Of a DNA stretch of 64,000 bases, positions 45,103 through 56,629 are shown in pieces. The stretch's first letter is position 1. Every line of letters begins with the position of its first letter. This DNA comes from Zingiber officinale (taxonomy: Eukaryota > Streptophyta > Magnoliopsida > Zingiberales > Zingiberaceae), in the NCBI RefSeq assembly GCF_018446385.1, contig NC_056004.1, forward strand, positions 33,936,492 through 34,000,491. The letters run 5' to 3'. Below the pieces are notes generated by a model that was not told the DNA's origin, made no database searches, and saw only the letters and a program-made list of their open reading frames with translations. Made by a program: the position numbers and the translations under genes.

Positions 45103-45114
45103 ACTCTGATACCA
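45103..45114 (-). promoter_or_regulatory. Primer binding site of the non-autonomous element
   Basis: The minus strand reads TGGTATCAGAGT, three bases inside the LTR end TGTTACA. It matches the initiator-Met tRNA site apart from the last base. It fixes the orientation. Confidence 0.85.
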
Positions 45115-45117
45115 ACT

Positions 45118-47280
45118 TGTAACACCCCACCCTCCTCACTACTGGTCTGTGAGGGCGGAGGGCTACTGGACTACTAACTTTACTTAACTATCCTTGTTCA
45201 CATGTTGATAGAAATTCAAAAAACTCTCGGAGAACTCAAAACATATAATTAACCAGCAGTGGAAGACTAAATGACTCATCTAATACATTCTACTCAACTC
45301 TTTGTTAATAAATTCTTATGCTAAATCCCAAGGCTTCTATAGTCCAGGCATCACACATCCATCCGCACCTCCTTGTCGCCTTCCTTTGCTATAACTTTTC
45401 CTTTCCTTTATCTGCAATAAAAGAAAATGCATCTATAAGCAAAATTGCTTAGTAAGCGCTATCTAACTCACAAAACTCGAGTATGCATGTAAGCTGAAAG
45501 AAATCTAGAAACTGAATGCTCATCTAATAGCAAACGAAACATAGCATACTGAAATACTAAAAATGTAAGCAAATCTAAACAACATGTCAGTATATAAGAA
45601 AGCTAAACTTGCTGAATTTTAAACTTATGTGGAGCTTATTTCTTTTGTTTGAAAACTTATACTTTAATACTTCAAAATAATAATCAACTTTCTTCTTGGG
45701 TCTGGCAACTGTACTTGCTATGCGCGCATCCCTAACTAAACCCGAGATAGCTGGTCCCGAATCTAGTAGGGTTTACTAGGCTATCTAAACCTAGGGACGA
45801 CTATGGGAGCCCAGCCCAAGGACAACTGAGAGACCTGTATACTAGGTTATCTAAACTTAGGGACGACAATGGGAGCCCAACCCAAGGACAACTGAGAGTC
45901 CAGTACAGTGTCACTGATAAAAGTAAAATACTTGTTATCTTTTAATACTTCTAATATATAATGCCTCGGCATTTTAACGAGCACCTTGTGTGCCAAAATT
46001 CCTAAAGTCTTGACTTTGGGATCTACTTAAGGCCTTGGCCTTTTTCTTTCTTTTCTTTATCTTTCTTATACTTGTTAGTACTTCTAATAAAAGAATGCTT
46101 CTTTAAAAACTGAAATGTTTAAAATCTACACTATAGGCATAATTAAAATCTGCACTATAAGCTTAAATAAAGATCTGCACTATAAGCTTAATTAAAAATC
46201 TGCACTATAAGCTTAATTAAAAATCTGCACTATAGGCTTAATTAAAATCTGCACCATAAGCTTTATTAAAATTTGCACTATAAGCTTAATTAAAATCTGC
46301 ACTATAAGCTTACATAAAAAATCTGCATTATAAGCTTAATTAAAATCTACATTATAAGCCTACATAAAAATCTACACTATAAGTTTAATTAAAATCTGCA
46401 CTATAGGCTTAATTAAAAATCTGCACTGCAAGCTTAATTAAAATCTGCACTATATGCCTACATAAAAATCTGTACTATAAGCTTAATTAAAATCTGCACT
46501 ATAGGCTTAATTAAAAATCTGCACTATATGCGCTTCTCATGCTTCAAATTCAAGAAGAACAAAGGTCCGAAACTACTCCTACTGCAGGTGAGAAGCACTT
46601 ACCTTGCTTCTTGGACTCACAACCGAACAAAAAGGGCTTCTAGGACCATGGTCGGCCGCCGGAGATGATGCCCTAACTCCCTTTCATTTTCTGCCCGAGC
46701 TCCGCCATCGTACGCAGAAGAGAAGGAGAGAATGGTTTAAGTCACGGGAAAACAGAGCATCAACTTATCCCTTTTTATAACTTAATATTTCTGTTAACTC
46801 CTTAAATAAATTCGCTACCTTTTCTAAACAAACAAATCCAACATCAACTTATCCCTTTTATAATCTAATATTCTTCTAACTATCTTAAATAAATTCGCTA
46901 CCTTTTCTAAACGGACAAATCCAACATCAACTTATCCCTTTTATAATATTCTGTTAACTATCTTAAATAAATTCGCTACCTTTTCTAAACAGACAAATCC
47001 GAGATCAACTTATCCCTTTTAAAATCCAATATTCTATTAACTATCTTAAATAAATTCGCTACCTTTTTTAAACAGAAAAATCTGTTTGCCCACCTGGTCA
47101 GCTGGGTTTTGACCGAGTCAAAGGTCGTGGGTTCAATTCTCCGCTTCGTTTAGTAAAAATACCAAACGACCTCCAAAAATTACATAAAAATACTCTAAAA
47201 ATTTTTAAAAATCTCTAGAATATTTCTAAATATTTTTAAGAACTTTTAGAACTCGTAATGAGGAAAATTGGGTCGTTACA
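45118..47280 (-). repeat. 5' LTR of the non-autonomous element (right in the window)
   Basis: On the minus strand it ends GGGGTGTTACA directly before the primer site. It contains the same three internal repeat blocks as the left LTR (46110-46530, 46757-47085 and the duplicated segment near 45770-45900). Confidence 0.85.
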
Positions 47281-47809
47281 TTATGAGGTTCCTTATGATA
47301 TATGATATGATGTTGGGTTTGGGTTCATATGCTTGTATGTTGGTTTTTAACCAAATGTGATGCTTGATGGTATTCGGCCATGACAAGTTTATAAGCTTAG
47401 GAAATCTAGAACCTAAACTAAACATGCTTATGATGTTCCTCATGATATATAACAGGATATTGGTTTAAGGTTCACATGCTTGTATGTTCCTTTTAATCCA
47501 ATGTAATGCTTGATAAGATTCGGCCATGACAAGATTTCTAAGCTTAGGAAACCTAGAACCTAAACTAAACATGCCCATGATGTTCCTTGTGATACATGAT
47601 ATGATATTGGTTTAGGGTTCACATGCTTGTATGTTGATTTTTAACCTAAGTCACAACTACATGTTTCGGCCACTATATGATATTAGGGTTAGAGACTTAA
47701 ATATGATTCCCATGTGTCTCACATGTAATGTTTCATGATATGATAAGAGCTTGCTATGCTTCTATGTTTAATTATGTATGCTCATGATCTATGCATGTTG
47801 ATAACCCTT

Positions 47810-48010
47810 ATAATGTGCTGTGTGCCCAAATTATGCATGCTATTTATGATGAGCTGTGTGCCAAATTATTCATGCTTTTATGATGAGCTGTGTGCCCAAA
47901 CTATGCATGTATTTATGATGTGCTGTGTGCCCAAGTTATGCATGCTATTATGATGTGCTGTGTGCCCAAGTTATGCATGCTATTATGATGAGCTGTGTGC
48001 CCAAATTTTG
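47810..48010 (+). repeat. Tandem repeat of about 37 bp in the Tekay-like solo LTR
   Basis: Six imperfect copies of a unit with gatgwgctgtgtgcccaa and ttatgcatgctatt segments. The Cys/Met/Leu-rich frame 47756-47953 is a by-product of the array. Confidence 0.8.
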
Positions 48011-48404
48011 TATGATATGATACGTTAAGAAATATGATATGCATGAAATAATAAGAACCATGATATGTATGACATGCTACTTTACTTTATATGGATTGTA
48101 CCAAGGGTGGGCTCCATAAGCGCCCCGGGGTCGATGGACTAAGAAACGGGCCTCGTTAGGGTTGGGCTCCTAAGTGCCCCTAGGTCGATGGACTAAGAAA
48201 CGGGCCTAGTATATATGCCTTGTAGGGTTCAAGACTTGCTACCTTGGACCTACATAGGACGCGCGCATTTATGTATGTGGTACAAGCCGGGGCCCTAATC
48301 ATGTTGAGATTATGTTTAAGTATGTATGTAATAAGTTTTCAAAAGACATGTTGCATATATTTTTCATGATACATGTTTTTGAAAATCATCTTGCATAATA
48401 CTTA

Positions 48405-48790
48405 TGATTATGTTATGTTATGCTAGGATGCACTTTATGACTATGCCATGATATGTCATGATACTTATGATTATGTTATGTTATGCTAGGATGCACTTTA
48501 TGACTATGCCATGATATGTCATGATACTTATGATTATGTTATGTTATGCTAGGATGCACTTTATGACTATGCCATGATACTTATGATTATGTTATGTTAT
48601 GCTAGGATGCACTTTATGACTATGTCATGATATGCCATGATACTTATGATTATGTTATGTTATGCTAGAATGCACTTTATGATTATGTCATGATATGTCA
48701 TGATACTTATGATTATGTTATGTTATGCTAGGATGCACTTTATGATTTTGTCATGATATGCCATGATACCTTACGATTATGTTACGATAT
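48405..48790 (+). repeat. 63-bp tandem repeat in the Tekay-like solo LTR
   Basis: Six copies of a unit containing ttatgttatgctaggatgca and ctatgccatgata. One copy is about ten bases shorter. The array is near the 3' half of the LTR. Confidence 0.85.
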
Positions 48791-49324
48791 GATGCTTCTA
48801 TACATGATATGATGAGTTGTCTTTATGCTTTATGCCTTATGAATATGTTATTCTTTACAGTTTTTGTGAGTAGGAAGGATCTTACTGAGCCTTGTGTGCT
48901 CATAGCTTACTTTCCTTGTACCACAGATAAAGGCAAGGAATGGATGTACTAAGGGAGCAGCAGGAGGGGCAAGAAGGATGTGTGTAGTAGTAACTCGGCT
49001 AAAAGAGAAAGACTTGCTTTTATCTAATAAGAATTATGCTTATGTCGTTCTTTCATGACTCCATGACATTTCATCATGCTTATTAGTATTATGGCTTAAA
49101 TTTATGTTAAGCATGCTATGTGACTTTATATGATAGGTAGTTAGTGATGATGATTTGAAAAGTAAAAGAAAAGTTTTAAAAAGAAAAAAAAATACTATAA
49201 ATAAGACTTCCGCTGTTTTAAGTAGAAAAGATTATTAACAAGCAAGTAAGTAAGATAAGATAGTAAGAAAATGATAAGTAACCCCCGTCATCTTGAGCAG
49301 GAAGGGGCGGGGCGTTACACATAC

Positions 49325-49490
49325 TAAGTCTTGGGCGATTTAGCCAAAGCTAACTCAAGGCGTAGTATGATGTAGATCTTGTCCCACTTGAATTATAGAA
49401 TTCAGTGGGAGCATCATTTAGTTAAAGGCCTAATTAAATGATTAAAAGAATATGATATTTATTTTCTGTATTTTTCTGTTGTAGATTGCC
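49325..49490 (+). other. C4 leader, right part
   Basis: Short noncoding stretch after the nested LTR. It repeats the ttgggcg..ttagccaaagctaactc segment found at about 40343 and leads into the gag ATG. Confidence 0.6.
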
Positions 49491-50330
49491 ATGTCGAACA
49501 TGAACACCTTCTCTCTACGTTCTATCCTCGATAAGGACAGGCTCAACGGAGTAAATTTCCTGGACTGGTACAGGAATCTGAGAATAGTTCTCACCCAAGA
49601 ACGTAAATTGTACGTTTTGGAGCAGCCCATTCCGAAGGCTCCTCCTGCCACTGCCACGCGAGCTGACCGAGATGCTTACAAGAAGCATCAAGATGACGCA
49701 TTAGATGTGTCATGTCTAATGCTCGCGACCATGAACTCTGAGCTTCAGAAGCAACATGAGTTGATGGGCGCTTACGATATGGTTGAACATCTTCGTCAAC
49801 TGTATCAAGGACAAGCAAGGCACTAGAGATTCGAGATCTCTAAGGCACTATTTCAGTGCAAGATGTCAGACGGGGCTCCCGTAGGTCCATATGTGCTCAA
49901 GATGATTGGGTACATAGAGAACCTATAGAGGTTGGGGTTCCCACTTGGCCAAGAGCTAGCCACTAACCTGATCTTGCAGTCCTTGCCAGATAGCTATAGT
50001 CAATTCGTTCTAAATTATAACATGAACGAAATTGACAAGCCACTGCCCGAGCTGCTTAGCATGTTAAGAACTGCTGAGCTCAACCTTAAGAAGGTTAAGC
50101 CCAACTCTATTCTGATGGTTCAGAAATATAAGGGCAAGGGCAAGCCCAAAGGTAAAGGAAAGTCCCAAGCCAAGGGCAAAGGCAAGGCACTGAAGCCTAA
50201 AGGAGGGGTCGCCAAGGATGCTACCTGCTTCCACTGCGGTCAGACCGGGCATTGGAAGAGGAACTGCAAGGTGTACCTGGAAGATCTTAAGAAGAAGCGA
50301 AGTGAGACTTCCACTTTAGGTATATATGTT
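49491..50330 (+). pseudogene. C4 copia Gag with two in-frame stops
   Basis: It starts at ATG 49491. The opening RLNGVNFLDWYRNLRIVLTQ is characteristic of Angela/BARE-like Gag. One frame continues through TAG codons at about 49824 and 49927 to the capsid end (LILQSLPDSYSQFVLNYNMN) and a Lys/Gly-rich stretch. An intact knuckle CFHCGQTGHWKRNC follows at about 50227-50268. Only point changes to stop codons break it, so decay is moderate. Confidence 0.82.
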
Positions 50331-51620
50331 ATAGAAGGCAATCTATCTATTTCTTCATCATGGGTATTAGATACCGGATGTGCTTCTCATATTTGTACTA
50401 ATGTGCAGGCGCTGAGAAATAGCAGGGCATTGACGAAGGGCGAGGTGGACCTACGAGTAGGCAATGGAGCACGGGTTGCTGCTGTTGCTGTAGGAACTTA
50501 TCATCTATCTCTGCCCTCTGGGCTTGTATTAGAATTAGATGAATGTTGTTATGTGTCTGCTTTAACTAAGAACATAATTTCAGTTTCTTGTTTGGACAAG
50601 AAAGGTTTCTCTTTTATAATAAAGGACAAATGTTGTTCTGTTTATTTAAAAGATATGTTCTATTGTAGTGCACCTCTGATGAACGGACTCTACATTCTAG
50701 ACCTTGAAAGCTCTATCTATAACATAAGTACCAAGAGGTTCAAGTCAAATGACATGAACCAAACCTATCTCTGGCACTGTCGCTTAGGTCATATAAATGA
50801 CAAGCGCTTATCCCAGCTCTATAAAGATGGTTTGCTAGACTCATTTGATTTTGAATCATATGAGACATGCGAGTCATGCCAACTGGGCAAGATGACCAAG
50901 ACTCCCTTTAGTGGGCACAGCAAGAGAGCAACTGACTTGTTAGGACTTATACATAGTGATGTATGTGGCCTTTTCAATGTCGCTACTAGAGGCGGTTATA
51001 GGTACTTCATTTCATTACTGATGACTTCAGTAGATATGGTTATGTGTACTTGATGACACATAAATCTGAATCCTTTGAAAAGTTCAAAGAATTCAAGAAT
51101 GAAGTACAAAACCAGCTTGACAAGAGTATTAAGATACTTCGATCAGATCGAGGTGGTGAACACCTTAGCCATGAATTTCGTGACTATCTAGCTGAGGATC
51201 CTATCCCAACTCACTCCTCCTGGAACACCACAGTGGAATGGTGTATCCGAAAGGAGGAATCGTACCGTATTAGATATGGTAGGGTCTATGATGAGTCACA
51301 CAGATCTTCCTACATTTCTTTAGGGCTATGCTCTAGACACGGCAGCTTTTATACTCAACCGAGTTTCATCCAAGGTCGTGATAAAGACACCATATAGGAT
51401 ATGGACTAGGAGAGATGTCAGGTGTCTTTTATGAGGATTTGAGGTTGTGAGGCTTACGTTAGACGTCAAGTCTCAGACAAACTGGGACCCAAATCTGATA
51501 AGTGCTATTTCATTGGATATTCCAAAGAAACTAAGGGATATTACTTCAACATTCCCAGTCAATACAAGGTAGTTGTGGCAAAGACTGGGTATTTCTAGAA
51601 AGAGATTTTGTTTTTAGAAA
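50331..51620 (+). pseudogene. C4 copia protease and integrase, frameshifted
   Basis: The protease has WVLDTGCASHICTN at about 50362. The GAG-pre-integrase segment is LWHCRLGHINDKRL (about 50767), then CESCQLGKM. The integrase core begins LIHSDVCGLF (about 50950). The frame shifts near 51015, resumes in 51044-51397 with LRSDRGGEH, then breaks again near 51200, where the Glu-containing block is in another frame. The C-terminal region (about 51420-51600) is full of stops. Confidence 0.8.
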
Positions 51621-51699
51621 GACTAGTGGGAGTACGTTCGATCTTGAAGAAATTCAAGATGTGAACAATAGCACTGAAGCCTCAATGGAAGTTGAACTG

Positions 51700-52850
51700 G
51701 AACCATAAAGTGTTGTGGATGATGTTGTTCCACAAGGAGTTGAGGAACAACAACCAGTTCAAGTATACATACCTCTTCGCAGGTCTGATAGGGTACGTCG
51801 TCAGCCTGAGAGATACGCATTTCTCTTGTCTGACCATGATGACGTTGTACTCATAGAGGATGAGCCTACCACCTATCAGGAAGCTGTGATGAGATCAGAT
51901 TCCAAGAAATGGCTAGAAGCCATGAGATCCGAGATGGAATCCATGTACACCAACCAAGTATGGACTTTGGTTGATCCACCTGAAGGGGTAAAACCCATTG
52001 GGTGTAAGTGCGTCTTTAAGAGAAAGACTGACATGGAAGGACTTATCTATAAGGGTCGCTTGGTAGCTAAAGGTTTCAAGCAAATTCATGGTATTGACTA
52101 TGATGAAACTTTTTCTCCAGTAGCGATGTTTAAGTCCATTCGGATCATGTTTGCTATTGCAGCATACCATGACTATGAGATATGGTAGATGGATGTCAAA
52201 ACCGCATTTCTGAATGGAAACCTGCTTGAGGATGTGTACATGACACAACCTGAGGGTTTTGTAGATCCACAACATACTAGCAGAATATGCAAGCTGCATA
52301 GGTCCATTTATGGACTAAACCAAGCTTCTCGGAGCTGGAATCTTTGATTCGATGATGCGATCAAATAGTTTGGTTTCATCAAGAATGAAGATGAGCCTTA
52401 TGTCTATAAGAAGGTTGTAGGGAACACAGTTATCTTCCTTATATTGTATGTGGATGACATACTACTCATTGGGGGTGACATCCCTTTGCTTCAGTCTGTC
52501 AAGACCTGGCTTGGGAGTTGTTTCTCAATGAAGGACTTAGGTGAAACATCTCGCATTCTAGGCATATAGATCTATAGAGATAGATATAAGAGATTGCTTG
52601 GCCTAAGTCAGAGTACATATATTGACAAGGTACTCCTACTGTTTGCCATGCAGAACTCCAAGAAGGGTTTTCTGCCGATGTCACATGGCGTGAGTTTTTC
52701 GAAGACTCAAGGTCCCTCTTCTAGAGAGGAGAGAGACCACATGGATCAGATCCCTTATGCCTCAGCCATAGGATCTATCATGTACGCCATGCTATGTACT
52801 CGACCTGATGTCTCGTATACTTTGAGCATGACGAGCAGATACTAGTCAGA
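51700..52850 (+). pseudogene. C4 copia reverse transcriptase with stop codons
   Basis: From about 51715 the frame has RRSDRVRRQPERYAF, then KCVFKRKTDMEG, then GRLVAKGFKQIHG, to a TAG at 52186-52188 replacing a Lys/Trp-type position. It continues in frame with [24 protein letters not shown] and the catalytic YVDD at about 52446. Further stops lie near 52346, 52367, 52567 and 52843. All key motifs remain readable, so the gene was lost by point mutations. Confidence 0.85.
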
Positions 52851-53371
52851 CCCAGGTGAGAGTCACTATTCTTAAGTACTTGAGAAGGACTAAAGAATAT
52901 TTCTTGATATATGGAGGTGATGATGAGCAAGCTGTAAAGGGTTACAGTGATGCTAGCTTCCAGACCGACCAGGATGATTATCGATCGCAGTCAGGGTTCA
53001 TGTTTTGCACAAATGGTGGTGCTGTGAGCTGGAAGAGTTTGAAGCAGGACACAGTCGCTGATTCTACAATAGAGGCCGAGTACATTGCTGCATCAGAGCC
53101 ATCAAAGGAGGTAGTTTGGATCAGCAAGTTCATCACTAAACTTGCGGTGGTTCCTAGTATCGCTGACCCTATTGAGATCTATTGTGACAACAATAGAGCT
53201 ATAGCACAGGCTAAAGAACCTCGCTCACACCAGCGGACCAAACACATACTACAGTTCTTCCATCTCATTCGAGAGATTATCAATAGAGGAGATGTGAAGA
53301 TTTGTAGAGTACCTACAGAGGCTAACATCGCAGATCCCTTGACCAAGCCTTTGGCACAGAGAAAAGCATGA
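52851..53371 (+). pseudogene. C4 copia RNase H
   Basis: The open frame 52856-53371 holds the RNase H domain: Asp in YSDASFQTD, Glu in STIEAEYIAA, Asp in IYCDNNRAIA, then RTKHI and the terminal IADPLTKPL. It is preceded by a frame change near 52845. The catalytic residues are present. It depends on the broken RT upstream. Confidence 0.83.
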
Positions 53372-53423
53372 TGGTCGCACTAGGTCATTAGGCCTTAGAG
53401 CCTACATTGATTGGTACTAATGC

Positions 53424-53434
53424 TAGTGGGAGAT
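53424..53434 (+). promoter_or_regulatory. C4 polypurine tract
   Basis: AGTGGGAGAT lies directly before TGTTAGTTAG of the right LTR, similar to the C1 tract at 20768-20784. Confidence 0.7.
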
Positions 53435-55257
53435 TGTTAGTTAGAGCCCTAGAGCCAATCATTTGATGATTGTTGTATGGACTCATTGTATCATATTCTT
53501 ATATATAAAGGCATTTGATGTTTTGGTTATTATGCTTACTTGTATTGGTGCCAAATAAACTAAGTATAATAGCATCCTTGAGTAAAAGGTTCTTACCTAT
53601 ATAAATCGATTGGTTGAATCGATAGTGAGATGACATAGGGAACACTACTCTTAATCATTCCTAGTCGAGTATTAACATTCAGGGATAATGTTAATGCAAT
53701 AAGACTAGCATGTAGGTCAACTCGATGACTTGATTTCACAAGTCATGGATATAGAGATATCAAGTTGACACATAGGTATGTATTGGAGAATGTATACTGA
53801 ATGACCCGCCATGAGAAAGTATCATGGATCGTTATATGAGTGTCATATACTTTCTCATGTGGCTATTAGTATGACTATTAGTCCTTGGACCTGAAATCAC
53901 CATGGATCCCTACATAAGGAGTTATATACTTTGGCTTCATCAAACGTTACCCGTAACTGGGTGGACTATAAAGGCGATTACTAGGTATGTAACAAATTAT
54001 GCAGAGGGATGTGAGTGATGTAGATGGGATCTATCCCTCCTATATGACGGGAGTGACATTGATATTCTTGATAGAGTGAGACCACTAAGTGCATGGTCAT
54101 GCCCAAATGAGGCAATATGAGATATTGAGCTCATTTGATCGAGTGAGTCTACTTGGGATTCAAGATTTAGATTGATTAGAGAATGACATGGTCTATGTCT
54201 CACATTGATCAATCTAGATGTTTAGAATAGAAGGACAATGTCATATATTGTGAAGAGTCACAATTAGTAGTCACAAGGTGATGTTGGATCTCAATATTCT
54301 TGTAACTAGGGTAGTAATGATGTATTGCTAGATACCACTCATTACTTATGCTTTTAAATGAGTTTAGGAGCATTGCCAACGTTACAAGAACCTATAGGGT
54401 CACATACAAAGGACAATTAGATGGAGATTAGGTTCATATGATGAACCAAGAGGATTAGATTCATTTGATGAATCAAATTGGATTAAGAGTAATCCTAATT
54501 GAACTAATTGAGTTGGACTCAAGTTGATTCATGTGTTCAATGAGTCTAATTTAGATTATGACTCATTGAATAAATTTAATTAAATAAATTAGATTCATTA
54601 TATTAAGTTGGTTTGAATCAAATGGTTAGATTAGATCAACCATGAGAGAGATTTGATCAAGTTTGACTTGACTTGAGAAGGAAGATGAAAGGTCAAGTTT
54701 GACTTGACCATTTGTCACCTCATTTGTGAGTTGGCATTAAGTGGCCAATAATGGTGTTACACATCATCATGTTTAGCACATGTGTGTGCCACCTCATGTT
54801 GGTTACAAATCTCCTCTTTAATGGCCACATTAAATGAGAATGGATGTTACAACTCCAATAGTGGCCAGCCACTTATGGTTGAATAGATGGATTAATTTTC
54901 ATTCAAGCAAAGTAACTCTCATCTTCTTCCTTGCTCTCATTCTCCTCTCCCTCTCCTCCTCCTTGGCCGAACAACCTAAGGTGCTAACACACCTTTGTTT
55001 GGTCTTCTCCACCTAGTTTGTTCGTGTGGATACGCATAGAGGATCGTACACTTGACGATCTCGAGATCCGGCGAACCTTTGGACGAGCGGGATTGCGAAG
55101 GGCATCTCTTAACATGTAAATATAGTGTAGATCTAGGGGTTAGAAACTCGTACTCGAAATTTTACGAAATTATTTTACTTCGCACGGATCCGGTGGCATG
55201 GGTATCGGGGTTTCCGCAACGCGAAAAAGCGGTTTTTGCGGCTCGAAATTCCTAACA
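53435..55257 (+). repeat. C4 3' LTR
   Basis: It begins TGTTAGTTAGAGCC, ends ATTCCTAACA and is followed by AGGCG. It pairs with 37322-39160. Confidence 0.9.
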
Positions 55258-55262
55258 AGGCG

Positions 55263-55640
55263 GTGGTTCAAGTGGAAGTCAGTGTAGAGTCCGATCGGGT
55301 GCAGTTCTATGACTATGGAAATGATAAGAGGAGGCTCATAGAGCTCAACCTGGTGGACGAAGCACGGGATAAGGTCATTGTCTGGATAATGGTGCACAGA
55401 TAACACATAGAACTACAATCAGAGGGTGATCCCAAGGTCATTTCAGGTCGACGACCTGGTTTGGAAAAGAGTGAAGTCGGTCGGCGATGTCACCAAATTA
55501 GAGGCTCCATGGGGAGGGTCTTTTAAAGTCATTCAGAAGCTCCGCTCGGAAGCCTATTACCTATTGGACAAGGATAGGAGAAATCTTGAGCGGCCTTGGG
55601 GCGCAAACAATCTCCAGCCATATAGTGTCAGGTGAGAGGT
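55263..55640 (+). pseudogene. Tat-type integrase, piece 4 (C-terminal)
   Basis: The last piece of G1 integrase. The first part reads in frames with stops (RRLIELNLVDEARDKV). The C-terminal beta-barrel segment is clear in 55426-55635: PRSFQVDDLVWKRVKSVGDV, then LEAPWGGSFKV, then an EAYYLLDKD block ending LERPW and NNLQPY. This segment ends Tat polyproteins. The stop is near 55633. Confidence 0.85.
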
Positions 55641-55752
55641 GTGTAGTTAAATCTGGATGTACTTGTGTAAGTGTATGTCTTGTGGATGCAGAAAAACAAT
55701 GAATAAAAATCCTAATTGTTCATGACTCTTGTGTCGTTCAGCCAAGTTAAAA

Positions 55753-56040
55753 GTTGAGCGGTGACTTTAAACCTTTGTCTATGTCAATAGTTGAGTGGGG
55801 ACTTTAAACCCCTGTCTATGTCAACAGTCGAGCAGCAACTTTAAACCATGTCTACGTCAACAGTCAAGTGACGACTTTAAATCCCTATCTACGTCAACAG
55901 TCGAACGATGACTTCAAACCCTTGTCTACGTCAATAGTCGAGTGGTGACTTTAAACCTCTGTCTACATCAACAACCGAGAGGAGGCTATAAACCCGAGTC
56001 TTTGTCAACAATCTAGCAGTGATTATAAACTTGAATCTAT
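55753..56040 (+). repeat. 37-bp tandem repeat in the Tat element 3' region
   Basis: About eight imperfect copies of a unit of the form gtcgagyggtgactttaaac followed by ctgtctacgtcaacag, diverging toward the right end. Tandem repeats between integrase and 3' LTR are a known trait of Tat/Retand elements. Confidence 0.85.
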
Positions 56041-56629
56041 ACCGGATAATGACTGAGCAGTAGCTCTGAAACTGAGTCTATGATAAATAAAGTCGATTGA
56101 CGAATATATGAGTTGAGAAAAAGGTTGATAAGAAGACAAGTTGCTTCCAGAAGTAGCAGTTTTTCACTAAAATAAGGTCATTCGGATAGGCTGAAGTGAT
56201 TACTCTGATAACTCAGCGGCCAGTTACATCAACGATCAGGAGGGCTTGGAACCATACTTAGAAATTTTTCATAAAATGATAGGTGGTCCATAATCCTACC
56301 CCGAGCCAAGCGGCAATTCTTCGTTCACAAGTGCAAATCCAACAGAGGGAAGAAACGCTGAACGGTGATGCATGAGGAAACATAATAAAAATCAACTTGA
56401 CAAAAGTAGGAAGCTTCGCAGAGAGCGGGGGTCACTCAAGATAATCCAACACGTCATCGGACAACGACTCGATCAACTTTTCCCGACTTATGACCTTGTT
56501 AGTCAGTGTGGGGGAGATATAGCTGTCGCCCTTCAACTGGTCAAGCATCCCATCAATGGTGAGGTTGAAGAGTCAGAGTGCTCGGTCGGTGAGTCGGTCA
56601 TTGAATGGGTCCTAACAAAGGTAATCTCG
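56041..56629. other. Noncoding 3' region of G1 between repeat and antisense gene
   Basis: It includes divergent repeat remnants (gagtctatgataaataa near 56075) and, on the minus strand, what may be the eroded C-terminal tail of the antisense gene (56300-56629), with stops. No clear feature otherwise. Confidence 0.4.

Larger units (their letters stand above)
44175..45117 (-). other. Internal domain of the non-autonomous element
   Basis: 943 bp without a protein I recognise. It carries a 66-bp tandem array (44646-44905) and a run of ACATAA-like repeats (about 44330-44500) that produce a low-complexity frame on the minus strand. The primer site is at its right end and the polypurine stretch at its left end. 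Confidence 0.75.
42024..47280 (-). mobile_element. Non-autonomous Tekay-like LTR element, nested and in opposite orientation
   Basis: A 5257-bp element flanked by TTATG (42019-42023, 47281-47285). It has LTRs of 2151 bp (42024-44174) and 2163 bp (45118-47280) and only 943 bp between them. On the minus strand the LTR runs from TGTAATGACCC or TGTAACGACCC to GGGGTGTTACA. A primer site (45103-45114) and a polypurine stretch (44175-44186) confirm minus orientation. No Gag, protease or RT is encoded, so it must depend on enzymes of a relative. The LTRs look very similar by eye, suggesting recent insertion. Confidence 0.85.
40457..49319 (+). repeat. Tekay/Del-like chromovirus solo LTR (about 3.6 kb net) in the C4 leader
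   Basis: The termini are TGTAACACCC and GGGGCGTTACA with CATAC on both sides (40452-40456, 49320-49324). After removing the nested element and its duplication about 3.6 kb remains, fitting the long LTRs of Tekay/Del. The 3' part has the CTTACTGAGCCTTGTGTGCTCA and AAAGGCAAGGAATGG segments I associate with that group, giving plus orientation. No coding region is seen. Tandem repeats occur at 41280-42000, 47280-47650, 47810-48010 and 48405-48790. Confidence 0.75.
37322..55257 (+). mobile_element. Ty1-copia element 'C4' (Angela/BARE-like), carrying a nested Tekay-type insertion
   Basis: LTRs of 1839 bp (37322-39160) and 1823 bp (53435-55257) are flanked by AGGCG. A tRNA-iMet-like primer site, a long leader, gag, protease, integrase, RT, RNase H and a polypurine tract follow in copia order. 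The leader is interrupted at 40457-49319. LTR length, the long leader and the Gag opening (RLNGVNFLDWYRNLRIVLTQ) suggest the Angela/BARE group. Several stops and frameshifts make it defective. Confidence 0.85.

Noticed and set aside
47756..47953. Cys/Met/Leu-rich small protein
   Set aside because: It is a translation of the tandem repeat of about 37 bp in the Tekay-like solo LTR.
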